Assembly: GCF_008086045.1 (NCBI RefSeq)
Contig: NZ_VSEY01000007.1
Span: forward strand, 1-64,000
Direction: 5' to 3'
DNA: 64,000 nucleotides
Source of the DNA: Nonomuraea sp. PA05
GTDB lineage: Bacteria; Actinomycetota; Actinomycetes; Streptosporangiales; Streptosporangiaceae
Shown here one piece after another: positions 16,657 to 26,822 of this stretch. Below the pieces are notes generated by a model. It was not told the origin of the DNA, ran no database searches, and was given only the letters and a program-made list of their open reading frames with translations. Numbering within the stretch: the stretch's first letter is position 1; each line of letters starts with the position of its first letter. A program made the translations under genes and the position numbers.

Positions 16657-17448
16657 CTACGTGCGTGTATGTGATCCGCGCGGGCGCAGACGCAGGCGCA
16701 GGCCGATGACCGCCGCCAGGGTGATCACCAGGCCGGTCAGCATCAGCGGCCGCCCGTCCGGGCCCGCCAGCCCTCCGGCGCCGGTGTCCACCCCGCCGGA
16801 CGGGGTGTCGGCGGGGGAGGTGGACGTGGCGGTGTTGTCGGGCTCGCTGCCGGCCCCGTCCGGGTCCTCGGTCGTGCCGGCGTCGGCCTCCGGGGTGCCG
16901 GTGTCCGTGGGGTCGGAACCCGTCGCGCTGCCCGTGACGGTGAGCGGGTACTCCGTCAGGGCGCCCTTGTCCTTCACCTCGCACTCGACGAGGACGTCCT
17001 GAGGCGTCAGGCCGAAGTTGATCGCGCCCGCGTGGACGTTGCCGGTGCCCGGATTGCGAGGGGTCGTCGTCATCGAGGCCGTCGCGGGGATGGCGACCGG
17101 CTCGCCGGGGATGACGGTGCCGATGTCGGCGACGCCGGTGGCCGAGGTGAGGCCGTCGATGCCGCTGATCCCGGCGTACACGTACATGTTGAGCTCGCCC
17201 TCCATGCCCGTGGCGGGGGCCGTCAGCTCCTTGCCCGTGATGAACACGCCGCTCCACCCGATCGTGAGCTGCTGCCCCGTGGTCGCCTGTGCGGGCACGG
17301 TCAGCTCCACGTCCAGGCTGACCTCCTGGGTCTCGTTCGTGGCCGCGGTGGTGCACACGTAGACCACCGTGGCGGCGGCCGCGTGCGCGGGGGCGACGGC
17401 GCACGGCAGAATGGTGGCGGCGGCTAAGACGGCCAGGCGGACACGCAC
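16657..17448 (-). CDS. Secreted, C-terminally anchored surface protein
   Basis: A 263-residue protein starting at GTG 17448 with GGGAG seven bases upstream; the longer frame to 17613 has no start signal. A signal peptide 'VRVRLAVLAAATILPCAVAPAHA' precedes a ~145-residue beta-rich domain that includes 'VVYVCTTAATNE' and 'VLVECEVKDKG' (two Cys, likely one disulfide). A Thr/Pro/Asp-rich stalk follows at ~175-225, then a membrane segment near the C-terminus ('LMLTGLVITLAAVIGL') and an Arg-rich tail. No canonical LPxTG is seen. The layout resembles actinomycete DUF6801-like cell-surface proteins; the function is unknown. Confidence 0.65.
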   Translation of the reverse strand: MRVRLAVLAAATILPCAVAPAHAAAATVVYVCTTAATNETQEVSLDVELTVPAQATTGQQLTIGWSGVFITGKELTAPATGMEGELNMYVYAGISGIDGLTSATGVADIGTVIPGEPVAIPATASMTTTPRNPGTGNVHAGAINFGLTPQDVLVECEVKDKGALTEYPLTVTGSATGSDPTDTGTPEADAGTTEDPDGAGSEPDNTATSTSPADTPSGGVDTGAGGLAGPDGRPLMLTGLVITLAAVIGLRLRLRPRGSHTRT

Positions 17449-17572
17449 GGCGAGTCTCCCTTGAGCTGACGGTGCATGAGAGGGGACGCTCCAGGAGGAT
17501 CGTATCGGCGCTGGTCGAAGTGGCGAAAAATCCAGAAGATTACGGCCCCGCCAAATGATAGGAAGAACGGCT

Positions 17573-17995
17573 ATGACATCAGGTGTCCGACTTATTCGCA
17601 ACGACCGGCTCACCGACCAGGTCGAGTACGCCTACGCCGCCGCCGTGGACGCCCCCGTCCGCTCCATCTACGTCGCCGGAGCCTGCCCCCTCGACCTCGA
17701 CGGCAAGACGGTCGCCGTCGGCGACTACGCCGGGCAGGCCCACCAGGTGATGCGCAACCTCGTCACGGCGCTCGACGGCGCGGGCGCGTCCCTGACCGAC
17801 GTCGTCAAGACCACCGTCTACGTGGCCTCCACCCGGCAGGCCGACCTGGTGACGGCGTGGCAGGTGTACCGGGAGTACATGGGGGAGCACGACGTCCCCA
17901 GCACGCTGCTCGGCGTCACCGTGCTCGGCTACCATGACCAGCTCGTCGAGGTGGAGGCGGTCGCGGTGATCGCCGGCTCGGCGGGGACGGCCTAA
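17573..17995 (+). CDS. RidA/YjgF-family deaminase-like protein
   Basis: A 140-residue protein of the RidA fold, which hydrolyses reactive enamine/imine intermediates released by PLP enzymes. It contains 'IYVAGACPLDLDGKTVAVGD', 'QAHQVMRNLVTALDGAGASLTDVVKTTVYVAS' and the C-terminal 'LGYHDQLVEVEAVAVIAG', as in the family. The catalytic Arg usual in true RidA is not evident in the C-terminal strand, so it may belong to another Rid subgroup. ATG 17573 is preferred over 17555 because AGGAAG is well spaced. It is followed by the SDR remnant on the same strand. Confidence 0.85.
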   Translation: MTSGVRLIRNDRLTDQVEYAYAAAVDAPVRSIYVAGACPLDLDGKTVAVGDYAGQAHQVMRNLVTALDGAGASLTDVVKTTVYVASTRQADLVTAWQVYREYMGEHDVPSTLLGVTVLGYHDQLVEVEAVAVIAGSAGTA

Positions 17996-18018
17996 GAGGT
18001 ACGGCTCCACCAGCCCCG

Positions 18019-18316
18019 CAGCCCGTCGCCTCGGTCGTGGAGGCGTTCGGGCGGCTGGACGTCGCACACCGGGGGATCCGCGTGAACACCATCCATCCCG
18101 GCCCGGTCGGCACCGAGTTCCAGCAGGCCGTGGAGCTGGCCGTCAACGGGGAACGCTCTCCGCGGGAGGCGGCGCGGCTCTTCGGCACGCACATCCCGCT
18201 GGGTGTTGTTCCTCGCGGCCGACGACAGCTCGTTCGTGACCGGCAGCACCGTGGCGGTGGACGGCGGGATGAGCAGCCAAGGAATGCCATCGTCACCTGT
18301 ACGAAGAGTAATGTGA
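18019..18316 (+). pseudogene. Decayed short-chain dehydrogenase/reductase
   Basis: The first frame reads 'VASVVEAFGRLDV' and passes directly to 'HRGIRVNTIHPGPVGTEFQ', so the NAG strand and the catalytic Tyr-x3-Lys segment are deleted. After 'THIPLG' the family sequence continues in the next frame as 'VLFLAADDSSFVTGSTVAVDGGM'. No N-terminal Rossmann part exists upstream. Thus there are at least two deletions and one frame change. It is the tail of a former classical SDR and cannot be functional. Confidence 0.85.
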
Positions 18317-18332
18317 CTGACACAATTTGCTC

Positions 18333-18977
18333 ATGAGTCTGTTTCGGTCGGCTGAAGGACTGCCCGATCACGGATGCGGCGCGCTGGGCCGGGTGGCACA
18401 CGGAGCGATGACGGCGCCGTCCGGCCGTCCACGCGAGGAGCCCCGGGGGGCCAGGCTCTTCCTCGGGTACAACACGCTGCCCGATCCGCCGTTCCCCCTC
18501 GCCGGGTTCATCGAGTACGAGATGGACCCCAGGACGGCGGAGTACGATCTCGGCTCGGTGCTGCGGCTGCTCACCGAGTCGTTCCGCGCCCAGCCGGTGC
18601 CACCGGAGGGAACCTACGACGACTCGCACCGGCGCCAGGCGGCCGTCATGCGGGTGGACGCCATGGTGGTCGTCTTCCCCGGGCGGGCCTTCAGCCCCGA
18701 GCACAGCCCGCCCGCCCGCGCCCTGTGGGAGAACCTGGTGGAGGGCTACTACCGCGACGGCGACGCGGAGGCGTGCGCGGGCGCCCGGCACGCGCTGGTG
18801 GGGCTGGGGGTGGACCGGGCGGACAGCCGGGTGATCCTCCTGGCCGAGCTGAGCGCCACCGGCGACCACGCGCAGCCCGAGCGGGTGGGCGAGTATCCGG
18901 AGGGCACGCTGTACGACCTGCTGGGAGAACTGCTCGACGCCCAGTACCGGTGGACGCGCGCGGCCTTCGGGCTCTGA
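18333..18977 (+). CDS. Hypothetical protein, unknown function
   Basis: A 214-residue soluble protein, probably from ATG 18333; ATG 18408 (MTAPSG) is an alternative and the Shine-Dalgarno is weak for both. It contains 'RLFLGYNTLPDPPFPLAGFIEYEMD', 'MRVDAMVVVFPGRAFSPEHSPPARALWENLVEGYY' and ends 'RWTRAAFGL'. I do not recognise the family. The stop codon lies inside the first unit of an 18-bp tandem array, which suggests that the array grew out of the 3' end of this gene. Confidence 0.6.
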   Translation: MSLFRSAEGLPDHGCGALGRVAHGAMTAPSGRPREEPRGARLFLGYNTLPDPPFPLAGFIEYEMDPRTAEYDLGSVLRLLTESFRAQPVPPEGTYDDSHRRQAAVMRVDAMVVVFPGRAFSPEHSPPARALWENLVEGYYRDGDAEACAGARHALVGLGVDRADSRVILLAELSATGDHAQPERVGEYPEGTLYDLLGELLDAQYRWTRAAFGL

Positions 18978-19068
18978 GCGGCCTTCAGCTTCTGGGCGGC
19001 CTTCAGGTTCTGGGCGGGCTTCAGGTTCTGGGCGGGCTTCAGGTTCTGGAGGCTTTCCGGTTCTGGGC
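18962..19068 (+). repeat. 18-bp tandem array at a gene 3' end
   Basis: Five 18-bp units run from 18962, 18980, 18998, 19016 and 19034, with a degenerate 17-bp sixth at 19052. The consensus is GGSCTTCAGGTTCTGGGC. The first unit (GGCCTTCGGGCTCTGAGC) encodes the last residues and stop codon of the upstream protein; later units have lost the stop and are non-coding. A further partial match lies at 19087. Confidence 0.85.
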
Positions 19069-19129
19069 GGTGCTCGGGCTCATGAGTGGCCTTCGGGCTG
19101 GGGCCGGTGTCGCGGGCTAGGGTGCCGGT

Positions 19130-19975
19130 ATGTCGTTCATCGTCACCACCGGCGCCACCGGACGCCTGGGCGGCCGGGTCGCCGCGCTGCTCGCCGCCGC
19201 CGGTGCCGAGCAGCGGCTCGTCTCCCGGCACGCCACCGCCGGCGCCCCCCGCCTCGACCGGGCCACGGCGGCCGACGCCGCGTACGGTGATCGCGCGGCG
19301 CTGCGGCAGGCGCTCGACGGCGCCTCGACCGTGCTGTTCGTGTCGGCGTCCGAGAGCGAGGACCGCCTCGACCAGCACCGGACGTTCGTGGACGCCGCCC
19401 GCGACGCCCGCGTCACCCACCTCGTCTACGTCTCCTTCTACGGCGCGGCGCCCGAGGCGACGTTCACGCTGGCCCGCAACCACTGGGCCACCGAGCAGTA
19501 CATCCGCGGCAGCGGCCTCACCTTCACCTTCCTGCGCGACAACCTGTACGCCGACTTCCTGCCGGGCATGGCCGGCAGCGACGGCGTGATCAGGGGCCCC
19601 GCCGGGCAGGGACGGGTGGCGGCCGTGGCGCAGGACGACATCGCCGAGGCGGCGGCCAACGTGCTGCTGGCGCCGAAGGCGCACGAGGGCGTCACCTACG
19701 AGCTGACCGGGCCGCGGGCGCTGACGCTGGACGAGGTCGCCTCGGCCATCGGGGCGGCGACGGGGCGGGACGTCACGTACCACGCCGAGACGGTGCCGGA
19801 GGCGTACGCGTCCCGTGAGATCTACGGCGCGCCCGGGTGGCAGGTGGAGGCGTGGGTGTCGACGTACCTCGCCATCGCCGCAGGAGAGCTCGAAAGGGTC
19901 ACCGGCGACATTCCCGCACTCACTGGGCACCCGGCCACCAGCCTGGAGGAATTGCTTAGCGCATTCTCCGATTGA
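19130..19975 (+). CDS. NmrA/QorB-like NAD(P)-binding protein
   Basis: A 281-residue atypical SDR. The dinucleotide motif TGATGRLG is at 7-14. 'TVLFVSASESEDRLDQHRTFVDAA' and 'HLVYVSFYGAAPEATFTLARNHWATEQYI' are typical of NmrA-like and NADPH:quinone oxidoreductase 2 (QorB) proteins. 'LTFTFLRDNLYADFL' and 'QDDIAEAAANVLL' follow. It may reduce quinones or sense the NADPH/NADP ratio. AGGGTG is suitably placed before ATG 19130. It appears to be transcribed alone. Confidence 0.85.
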   Translation: MSFIVTTGATGRLGGRVAALLAAAGAEQRLVSRHATAGAPRLDRATAADAAYGDRAALRQALDGASTVLFVSASESEDRLDQHRTFVDAARDARVTHLVYVSFYGAAPEATFTLARNHWATEQYIRGSGLTFTFLRDNLYADFLPGMAGSDGVIRGPAGQGRVAAVAQDDIAEAAANVLLAPKAHEGVTYELTGPRALTLDEVASAIGAATGRDVTYHAETVPEAYASREIYGAPGWQVEAWVSTYLAIAAGELERVTGDIPALTGHPATSLEELLSAFSD

Positions 19976-20050
19976 TCCGCTGCAAATGCGGGCGGGACGA
20001 TAACCTTCAGGCGTTTATTCGACAGGGCGACGCGGTGGGTCATTGTTCTC

Positions 20051-20590
20051 ATGGGAATTACGCGGGCTCGCCGGCGCGTGAGCGGGCGGGAGCGGTCCTC
20101 CGCCGTCATGGTGGCCTGGATCGGGGTGATCGGGGCCGTCTGTTCGGCTGTGATCGCGGGGACGTTCACGCTGCTCAACGATGAGGAGCCGGCGAAACCC
20201 GCCGGTGCCATCGGCGGCGACGACATGCGGACGATCGCCGACCCCACGCTGCCCGACGGCTCCAAGCTGGCCGCGGGCACCAAGGCCAGCAAGGTGTGGC
20301 TGGTCAAGAACATCGGCAACGCGCCCTGGCGCGGCCGTTACGTCGAGCGGGTCGGGGACGACCCGTGCGTCACCTCCGAGCGGCGGGTCGCCATTCCGGA
20401 CGCCGACCCCTCGGACACCATCGCCGTCACCGTGCCGATCACCGTGAACGGCCACCCGGGTGACAGATGCGTCGCCGGCTGGCTGATGGTCGACCACCAA
20501 GGCCAACCCCTTTTCCCGCGAAAAATCGGCCAACCGCCGAGAAATGGCAATATGTGGTTGGATATCGAAGTTATTTCCACTAAACCCTAG
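20051..20590 (+). CDS. Membrane-anchored NBR1-Ig-like domain protein
   Basis: A 179-residue protein with a basic N-terminus and one membrane segment at ~18-40. Residues ~60-178 form a beta-sandwich with 'PTLPDGSKLAAGTKASKVWLVKNIGNAPW' and 'CVAGWLMVDHQGQPLFP', which match the NBR1-like Ig domain (central W/N-G-xW motif). Two Cys (DDPCVT and DRCVAG) may form a disulfide outside the membrane. In actinobacteria this domain is found on kinases and HTH proteins; here it is free-standing. It overlaps the convergent VOC gene by 4 bp. Confidence 0.7.
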   Translation: MGITRARRRVSGRERSSAVMVAWIGVIGAVCSAVIAGTFTLLNDEEPAKPAGAIGGDDMRTIADPTLPDGSKLAAGTKASKVWLVKNIGNAPWRGRYVERVGDDPCVTSERRVAIPDADPSDTIAVTVPITVNGHPGDRCVAGWLMVDHQGQPLFPRKIGQPPRNGNMWLDIEVISTKP

Positions 20591-21003
20591 ACGGCGAACA
20601 CCTGCGAGTCGTCCGCGAACGCCTTGAACTCCAGGGCGTTGCCCGCCGGGTCCAGCAGGAACATCGTCCACTGCTCGCCCGGCAACCCCTCGAACCGCAG
20701 ATACGGCTCGATGACGAACGCGGTGCCCGCCTCCCGGAACCGGTCGGCCAGCTTGTGGAACTCCGGGATGGTCAGGATCAGCCCGAAGTGCGGGACCGGC
20801 ACGTCGTGGCCGTCCACCGGGTTGTGCACCTGCTCGGTGCGTGCGGGGGCCAGGTGGGTGACGAACTGGTGGCCGTGCAGGTTCCAGTCGATCCAGCGGT
20901 CGGAGCTGCGGCCCTGGGCGCAGCCGATCAGCTCGCCGTAGAAGTGGCGGGTGGCGTCCAGGTCGTCCACGGGGACGGCGAGGTGGAAGCGAGGGAGTTC
21001 CAT
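20587..21003 (-). CDS. VOC-superfamily (glyoxalase/dioxygenase-like) protein
   Basis: A 138-residue protein with paired beta-alpha-beta3 modules. The putative metal ligands are His in 'PRFHLAVPVDDLDATRHFY' (N-terminal strand), His in 'VPHFGLIL' and Glu in 'DPAGNALEFKAF'. It resembles the small bacterial extradiol dioxygenase-like VOC proteins whose substrate is usually unknown. ATG 21003 is preceded by AAAGAGG. It stands alone, converging on the NBR1-Ig gene. Confidence 0.85.
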   Translation of the reverse strand: MELPRFHLAVPVDDLDATRHFYGELIGCAQGRSSDRWIDWNLHGHQFVTHLAPARTEQVHNPVDGHDVPVPHFGLILTIPEFHKLADRFREAGTAFVIEPYLRFEGLPGEQWTMFLLDPAGNALEFKAFADDSQVFAV

Positions 21004-21059
21004 GCGGGACCTCTTTCCGATCGGTGGTCCGATTCGTACCCCTTAGTGGCCTTTGACTC

Positions 21060-22762
<1,703 letters not shown>

Positions 22763-22766
<4 letters not shown>

Positions 22767-24544
22767 GAGTAGTCGTCCACGGGGCAGATGTTGATCGTGA
22801 CGCTCTTGCTGGCGGCGGAGGGCTCCGTGACGCGCAGGGTGATGGTGTGGCGGCCTTCGTCCAGCATGTATTGGCCGGCCGTCACGAACGCCGTGTAGTC
22901 GTCCTCGGGGACCCAGGACTTGCGGTTCTCGCGGGTCTGGCCGTCCACGATCCACAGGTAGGAGACCCAGATGCCGGGGCGGGTCGACTCCACCATGGTC
23001 TGGAAGTGGATCGGTGGCATGTAGCAACTGCTGTCGGTGGACTGGCCGGGGCCGCCGAACAGCTCGATCTCCAGGATGCTGACCTTGGCGCTCGTGACCG
23101 GCTTCTTCGTGGTGCGGGAGGGGGCGGGGCTCCTGGTGGTCGGCGTCTGGGTGGGCTTCGGGGTGCTCCTCGGGGTGGGTGTCCGGGTGGGTTTCTGGGT
23201 TTTGCGGGTGGTCTTGCGGGGGCTCGGCGTTGACGACCGGTGTGTGCGCTTGTCGGTCGAGGTGGGGGACGTGGTGGGCGAGGCGGAGGAGACGGCGGCC
23301 AGCGACTCGGGGCCGGACTTCCTCGCCCAGGGGGACAACCAGACGACCCCGGCGACCAGCGCCACCACCATGACCACGGCCACACCAACGGCCGCCGGCA
23401 CCCCAACCCGCGCCAACGTCCCCTTCGACGCCCGATGCCCCGGCCCGACCCCCACCCCGGGCATCGGCCCTTGGTTCGGCATCGGCCCTTGACCCGGCAT
23501 CGGCCCTCGGCTTGGCACCGGCCCTTGACCTGGCATGTGCCCGGCGCCTTGCACGGGATGGCCGCTCGGCATCGGCCCGCCGCCCGGAATCGGCCCAGCG
23601 CCAGGCATCGGTGCGGCGTGCGACCCCAGCCCAGCGTGCGACCCCGGCCCGGCATGCAGCCCAGGCCCAGGGCGTGGTCCCGGCCCCGCGTGTGACCCCG
23701 GCCCTGTGTGCGGCCCCGGCCCGGCGTGTGCCCCTGACCCCGGCCCTGGTGTCGCGTTCTGGCCGCTGAGCAGCCGCAGCAGCACATCCCGCATGGCCGG
23801 CCGCCGAAGCGGATCCTTGACCAGGCACCCGTACACGATCCCCCGCAACGGCTGCCCAAGATCACCAAGCTGTGGTTCGTTGTGCAGGATCCGGTTGATG
23901 ATCGCCGGCAACGTGTCCTGCCCGAACGGCGGCGTCCCCGTGCCCGCCCACACCATGACGGACGCCCACGCGAACACATCCGCCGCCGCCCCCACAGCCT
24001 GCCCCGCGAGCTGCTCCGGCGCCATGTAGGCAGGCGTCCCCACAATGCTGCTGGTGTGCGTGACCCCGTCGTCCAGCGCCCTGGCGATGCCGAAGTCGAT
24101 GACGCGCGGCCCACCGGGCCCGAGCAGCACGTTGGCGGGCTTGAAGTCGCGGTGCACGATGCCCGCCTGGTGGATGGCGGTCAGCGCGGTGGCCGTGGCG
24201 ACGGCCAGACGTTGCAGGTCGGCCCCCGTGTGCAGGCCGGCCTGCTGCAGGGACGGCCCTTCTACGTACTCGGTCACGATGTACGGACGCGGCCCGCTCA
24301 GCGAGGCGTCCAGCACCTGTGCGATGCAGAACGGCTCCACCCGCCGCGCCGCCTCGATCTCCTTGGCGAGCCGATCGCTGAGCCCGGCGTGCCCGTCGCG
24401 CAGCACCTTGACCGCCACCGCCCGCCCGTCGGGCGCCTGGCCGAGGTAGACGGTGCCCTGCCCGCCGGAGCCGAGCCGGCCGAGCAGCCGATGGGGTCCC
24501 GCCGCCGTCGGATCGTCCTCCCGCAGCGGTTCGACATGCGCCAT
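22763..24544 (-). CDS. Receptor-like Ser/Thr protein kinase, first of tandem pair
   Basis: A 593-residue transmembrane kinase. The kinase domain at ~19-280 keeps all catalytic motifs: GSGGQGTVYLG, 'VAVKVLRDG', 'IVHRDFKPANVLLG', 'VIDFGIARAL', 'AYMAPEQL'. Residues ~285-375 are low-complexity repeats of GPGxHA and then GPMPGQ type. A membrane segment lies at ~380-402, a Ser/Thr/Pro/Lys stalk at ~405-475, and a C-terminal beta-rich domain with two Cys (SSCYMPP, NICPVDD). The kinase domain is a close paralogue of the downstream gene, and the pseudokinase at 0.9-3.3 kb is a more distant one. ATG 24544 is chosen because AGGAG lies 11 bases upstream and the kinase N-terminus starts here. Confidence 0.9.
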
Positions 24545-25274
24545 GAGAGAAGTGACTCCTGAGACGGGTGCGGTGGATGTTACGTACGATAGCGACTCAT
24601 ATACGGATTTGGAGTCAAGTCGATTATTTGTCCGAAATCCTTTCAGTGGCGGAAAATCGATCGTGCCGGGGCCTACAGGTGGCCTGTCGTGGCGTGCGTT
24701 CGCCCACGGACCGAGGAGGCCCGGCATGCACCGCGACGAGATGTCCTTTTGAGCCGACCAGCAAGCGCCGCAGGGGGTTCCCTCTAGCGAGACGCAGGTC
24801 AAGCGCGGCGATCGCCGCGTCGGCCGCGACAAGGAGCTGATCGAGAAGCTCGGCGGCAACGACCCGTGCCCCTGCGGCTCCGGACGCCGCTTTCCGCCGC
24901 TGCTGCCGCCCCACCGGCCGGTACGACGACACCCTCGGCCACTACTACGTCCGTGACCGCCGGTGAGCCGAATTCTGTCGGTGGCCTCTGGCAAGGTGAC
25001 CTTCCAGACCTCGTCGGCCGGCGCCCTTCCACGCCAGGAAGGCACCGGTCCCTTTCACGTCAGGAGGGGGCACCAAACCCTTCACGTCGCGAGGGGCACT
25101 GCGGGTTCACCGTGTTGCTGACCGTCGCCACCCTGGTGGTGCCGTCGGTGTGGCGTGTTCGTACGGCGCCGAGCCGGGGCCCGCGTCCGGAAAGGGATGA
25201 GCCCTTCGAGCAAGGAGCCCGCCAGGGCGGGAACGCGACGGAAGCTGTCCCTATATATAAGGAACAATGACGCC
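24545..25274. other. Long intergenic stretch with kinase promoter region and a gene remnant
   Basis: Bases 24560-24660 are unusually AT-rich and should hold the promoter of the kinase pair; TTGACT can be read on the minus strand at ~24612-24617 but no good -10 follows. 24753-24966 is a broken SEC-C gene (separate entry). 24967-25240 shows no conserved reading frame on either strand. TATATATAAGG at 25250-25262 may be part of the promoter of the YciI-like gene. Confidence 0.5.
24753..24966 (+). pseudogene. SEC-C motif protein remnant, frameshifted
   Basis: A frame without start codon, open from the stop at 24750, reads '[22 protein letters not shown]'-like sequence (given here in parts: [10 protein letters not shown] is the zinc-binding SEC-C core). 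After a one-base slip in TTTCC near 24891 the next frame continues '[21 protein letters not shown]' to a stop at 24964-24966. Restoring one base would unite CPC and CC, the four zinc ligands. The 5' part of the gene is missing. It is a degraded tail of a longer SEC-C protein. Confidence 0.7.
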
Positions 25275-25577
25275 ATGCTGCACGTGCTCCTCGTCCGCTA
25301 CACCGTCCCAGCCGACGAGGTGACCCCCCACGTCCCAGGCCATGTGGCCTACCTGGAACGCCACCACGCCGACGGGACGTTCCTGCTGTCAGGTCAGACC
25401 GTCCCCGACGATCTGGGCGGCGTCATCCTGGCGACCGGTCCGCGCGAGCGGGTGGAGAAGGTGGCGGCGGAGGATCCGTTCGCGGTGGCGGGCGTGGCGG
25501 CGTACGAGATCGTCACCGTGAATCCAGGCCGCCTGCACGAGGAACTGCGCGTCCTGCTCACAGGCACCGACCGGTAG
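25275..25577 (+). CDS. YciI-like (dimeric alpha+beta barrel) protein
   Basis: A 100-residue protein of the YciI/YCII fold: 'MLHVLLVRYTVPADEVTPHVPGHVAYLERHHADGTFLLSGQ' (conserved His and Asp of the family in the middle), 'GVILATGPRERVEKVAAEDPFAVAGVAAYEIV'. Such proteins are small lyase/dehydrochlorinase-like enzymes or ligand binders; the reaction is unknown. ATG 25275 fits the conserved N-terminal strand; TATATAAGGAAC just before it may combine promoter and weak ribosome-binding site. It converges with the histidine kinase gene. Confidence 0.8.
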   Translation: MLHVLLVRYTVPADEVTPHVPGHVAYLERHHADGTFLLSGQTVPDDLGGVILATGPRERVEKVAAEDPFAVAGVAAYEIVTVNPGRLHEELRVLLTGTDR

Positions 25578-25589
25578 TCAGGGGACTGC

Positions 25590-26822
25590 TCACGAGAAGC
25601 GATCGGTAGCCCGCGGCAGCGCCACCGCCACGACGAGCCCGCCGCCCTCCCTGGGCCACGCCCGCACCTCGCCCCCATGCGCGACCGCCACCGACCGCAC
25701 GATCGACAACCCCAGCCCCGCGCTGGTCCCGGTGACGGAGCGCTCGCCGGCCTGCCGGTGGAAGGGCTTGAAGAGCAGCGGCACGTCGTACGGCGCCACG
25801 GCCGGCCCCGTGTTGCTGACCTCCACCTCGACCTTGTCCCCCGACACGGTACGGCTGACGAGCCGCACCCAGCCGGTGCCGTCGTCGAGGTTGTACCGGA
25901 TGCCGTTCTCCACCAGGTTGTGCACGAGCCGTTCGAGGAGCAGCGCGTCACCGGTGGTCGGGGCTGGGGCGACGACCTCGTACAGGGTGATCTTGGCGTC
26001 GGCGGCCTGGTCGGCGGACTGGGCGGCCACGTGGGTGACGATGTCGGCCAGGTCCACGGGCGAGCGGTCGGCGACCTCCTGCTCGGATCTGGCGAGCAGC
26101 AGCAGCCCGCTGATGAGGCGTTCGTGGCGAGTGTTGATCTCCAGGAGGCTTTCGCCCAGCTCCTTGACGTCGGAGGAGGCGGTGCGGCGGTGCATGGCCA
26201 GCTCGACCAGCGCCCGGTTGAGGGTCAGCGGGGTGCGCAGCTCGTGGGAGGCGTTGGCGACGAACCGGCGTTGCCCGTCGAAGGAGTGGTCGAGCCGCTC
26301 CACCATGGTGTCGAACGTGTCGGCCAGGTCCTTGACCTCGTCGGCGGGCCCGGTCAGCGCGATGCGTTCGTGCAGGCCGCGTTCCGCCATGGGGGCGGCG
26401 GCGATCTTGCGGGCGGTCGCGGTGACCAGGTGCAGCGGGGCGAGGACGCGGCCGGCGACCCACCAGCCGAGCACCACGGCCGCGCCGCCGACCACGACGA
26501 GCGCGATCGTGCCCTGCGTGAGGAGCGAGGTCACGGCGGCGGCGCGCAGCTCCTGCTGCTCCTGCCACAGCCAGTCGACCGCGGCGTCGCCGGAGAGCGT
26601 GACGCCGTGCTGCTGGATGTAGAGCTGCTTGAACCGTCCGGGCTCCGTGGGGGCGGCGTAGCGGTCGTCGAAGGTCCGTACGAGCTGCTGGTTGAACAGC
26701 AGGTACGTGACGCCGAGCAGCACCAGCCCGGCGAGCAGGAAGACGGCCCCGTACACCACTGTGAGCCGCATGCGCAGCGTGGGCCGCAGGCGGCTGCGCA
26801 GCGCCGGCGGGAGCAGGCTCAT
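25590..26822 (-). CDS. Sensor histidine kinase of an OmpR-type pair
   Basis: A 410-residue membrane kinase. Two membrane segments (~21-43 and ~97-118) enclose a short ~50-residue extracellular loop. A HAMP domain follows, then the dimerisation box 'RRFVANASHELRTPLTL' with phospho-His at ~188, and the ATP-binding boxes 'HNLVENGIRYN' and 'GLGLSIVRSVAVAHGG'. ATG 26822 overlaps the stop of the response regulator gene by ATGA. The system lies divergent from an efflux operon that it probably controls. The short loop suggests sensing within the membrane, as in antibiotic-sensing kinases. Confidence 0.9.
   Translation of the reverse strand: MSLLPPALRSRLRPTLRMRLTVVYGAVFLLAGLVLLGVTYLLFNQQLVRTFDDRYAAPTEPGRFKQLYIQQHGVTLSGDAAVDWLWQEQQELRAAAVTSLLTQGTIALVVVGGAAVVLGWWVAGRVLAPLHLVTATARKIAAAPMAERGLHERIALTGPADEVKDLADTFDTMVERLDHSFDGQRRFVANASHELRTPLTLNRALVELAMHRRTASSDVKELGESLLEINTRHERLISGLLLLARSEQEVADRSPVDLADIVTHVAAQSADQAADAKITLYEVVAPAPTTGDALLLERLVHNLVENGIRYNLDDGTGWVRLVSRTVSGDKVEVEVSNTGPAVAPYDVPLLFKPFHRQAGERSVTGTSAGLGLSIVRSVAVAHGGEVRAWPREGGGLVVAVALPRATDRFS

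Noticed and set aside
18980-19120. Coding repeats (GLQVLG-type peptide)
   Set aside because: The frame that gives the peptide repeats is antisense-independent read-through beyond a genuine stop and has no start signal of its own.
22767-23828. N-terminal extension of the second kinase
   Set aside because: The frame continues upstream without stop, but the sequence is a low-complexity antisense-frame reading of the paralogue; the coupled ATG at 22766 starts the kinase domain.
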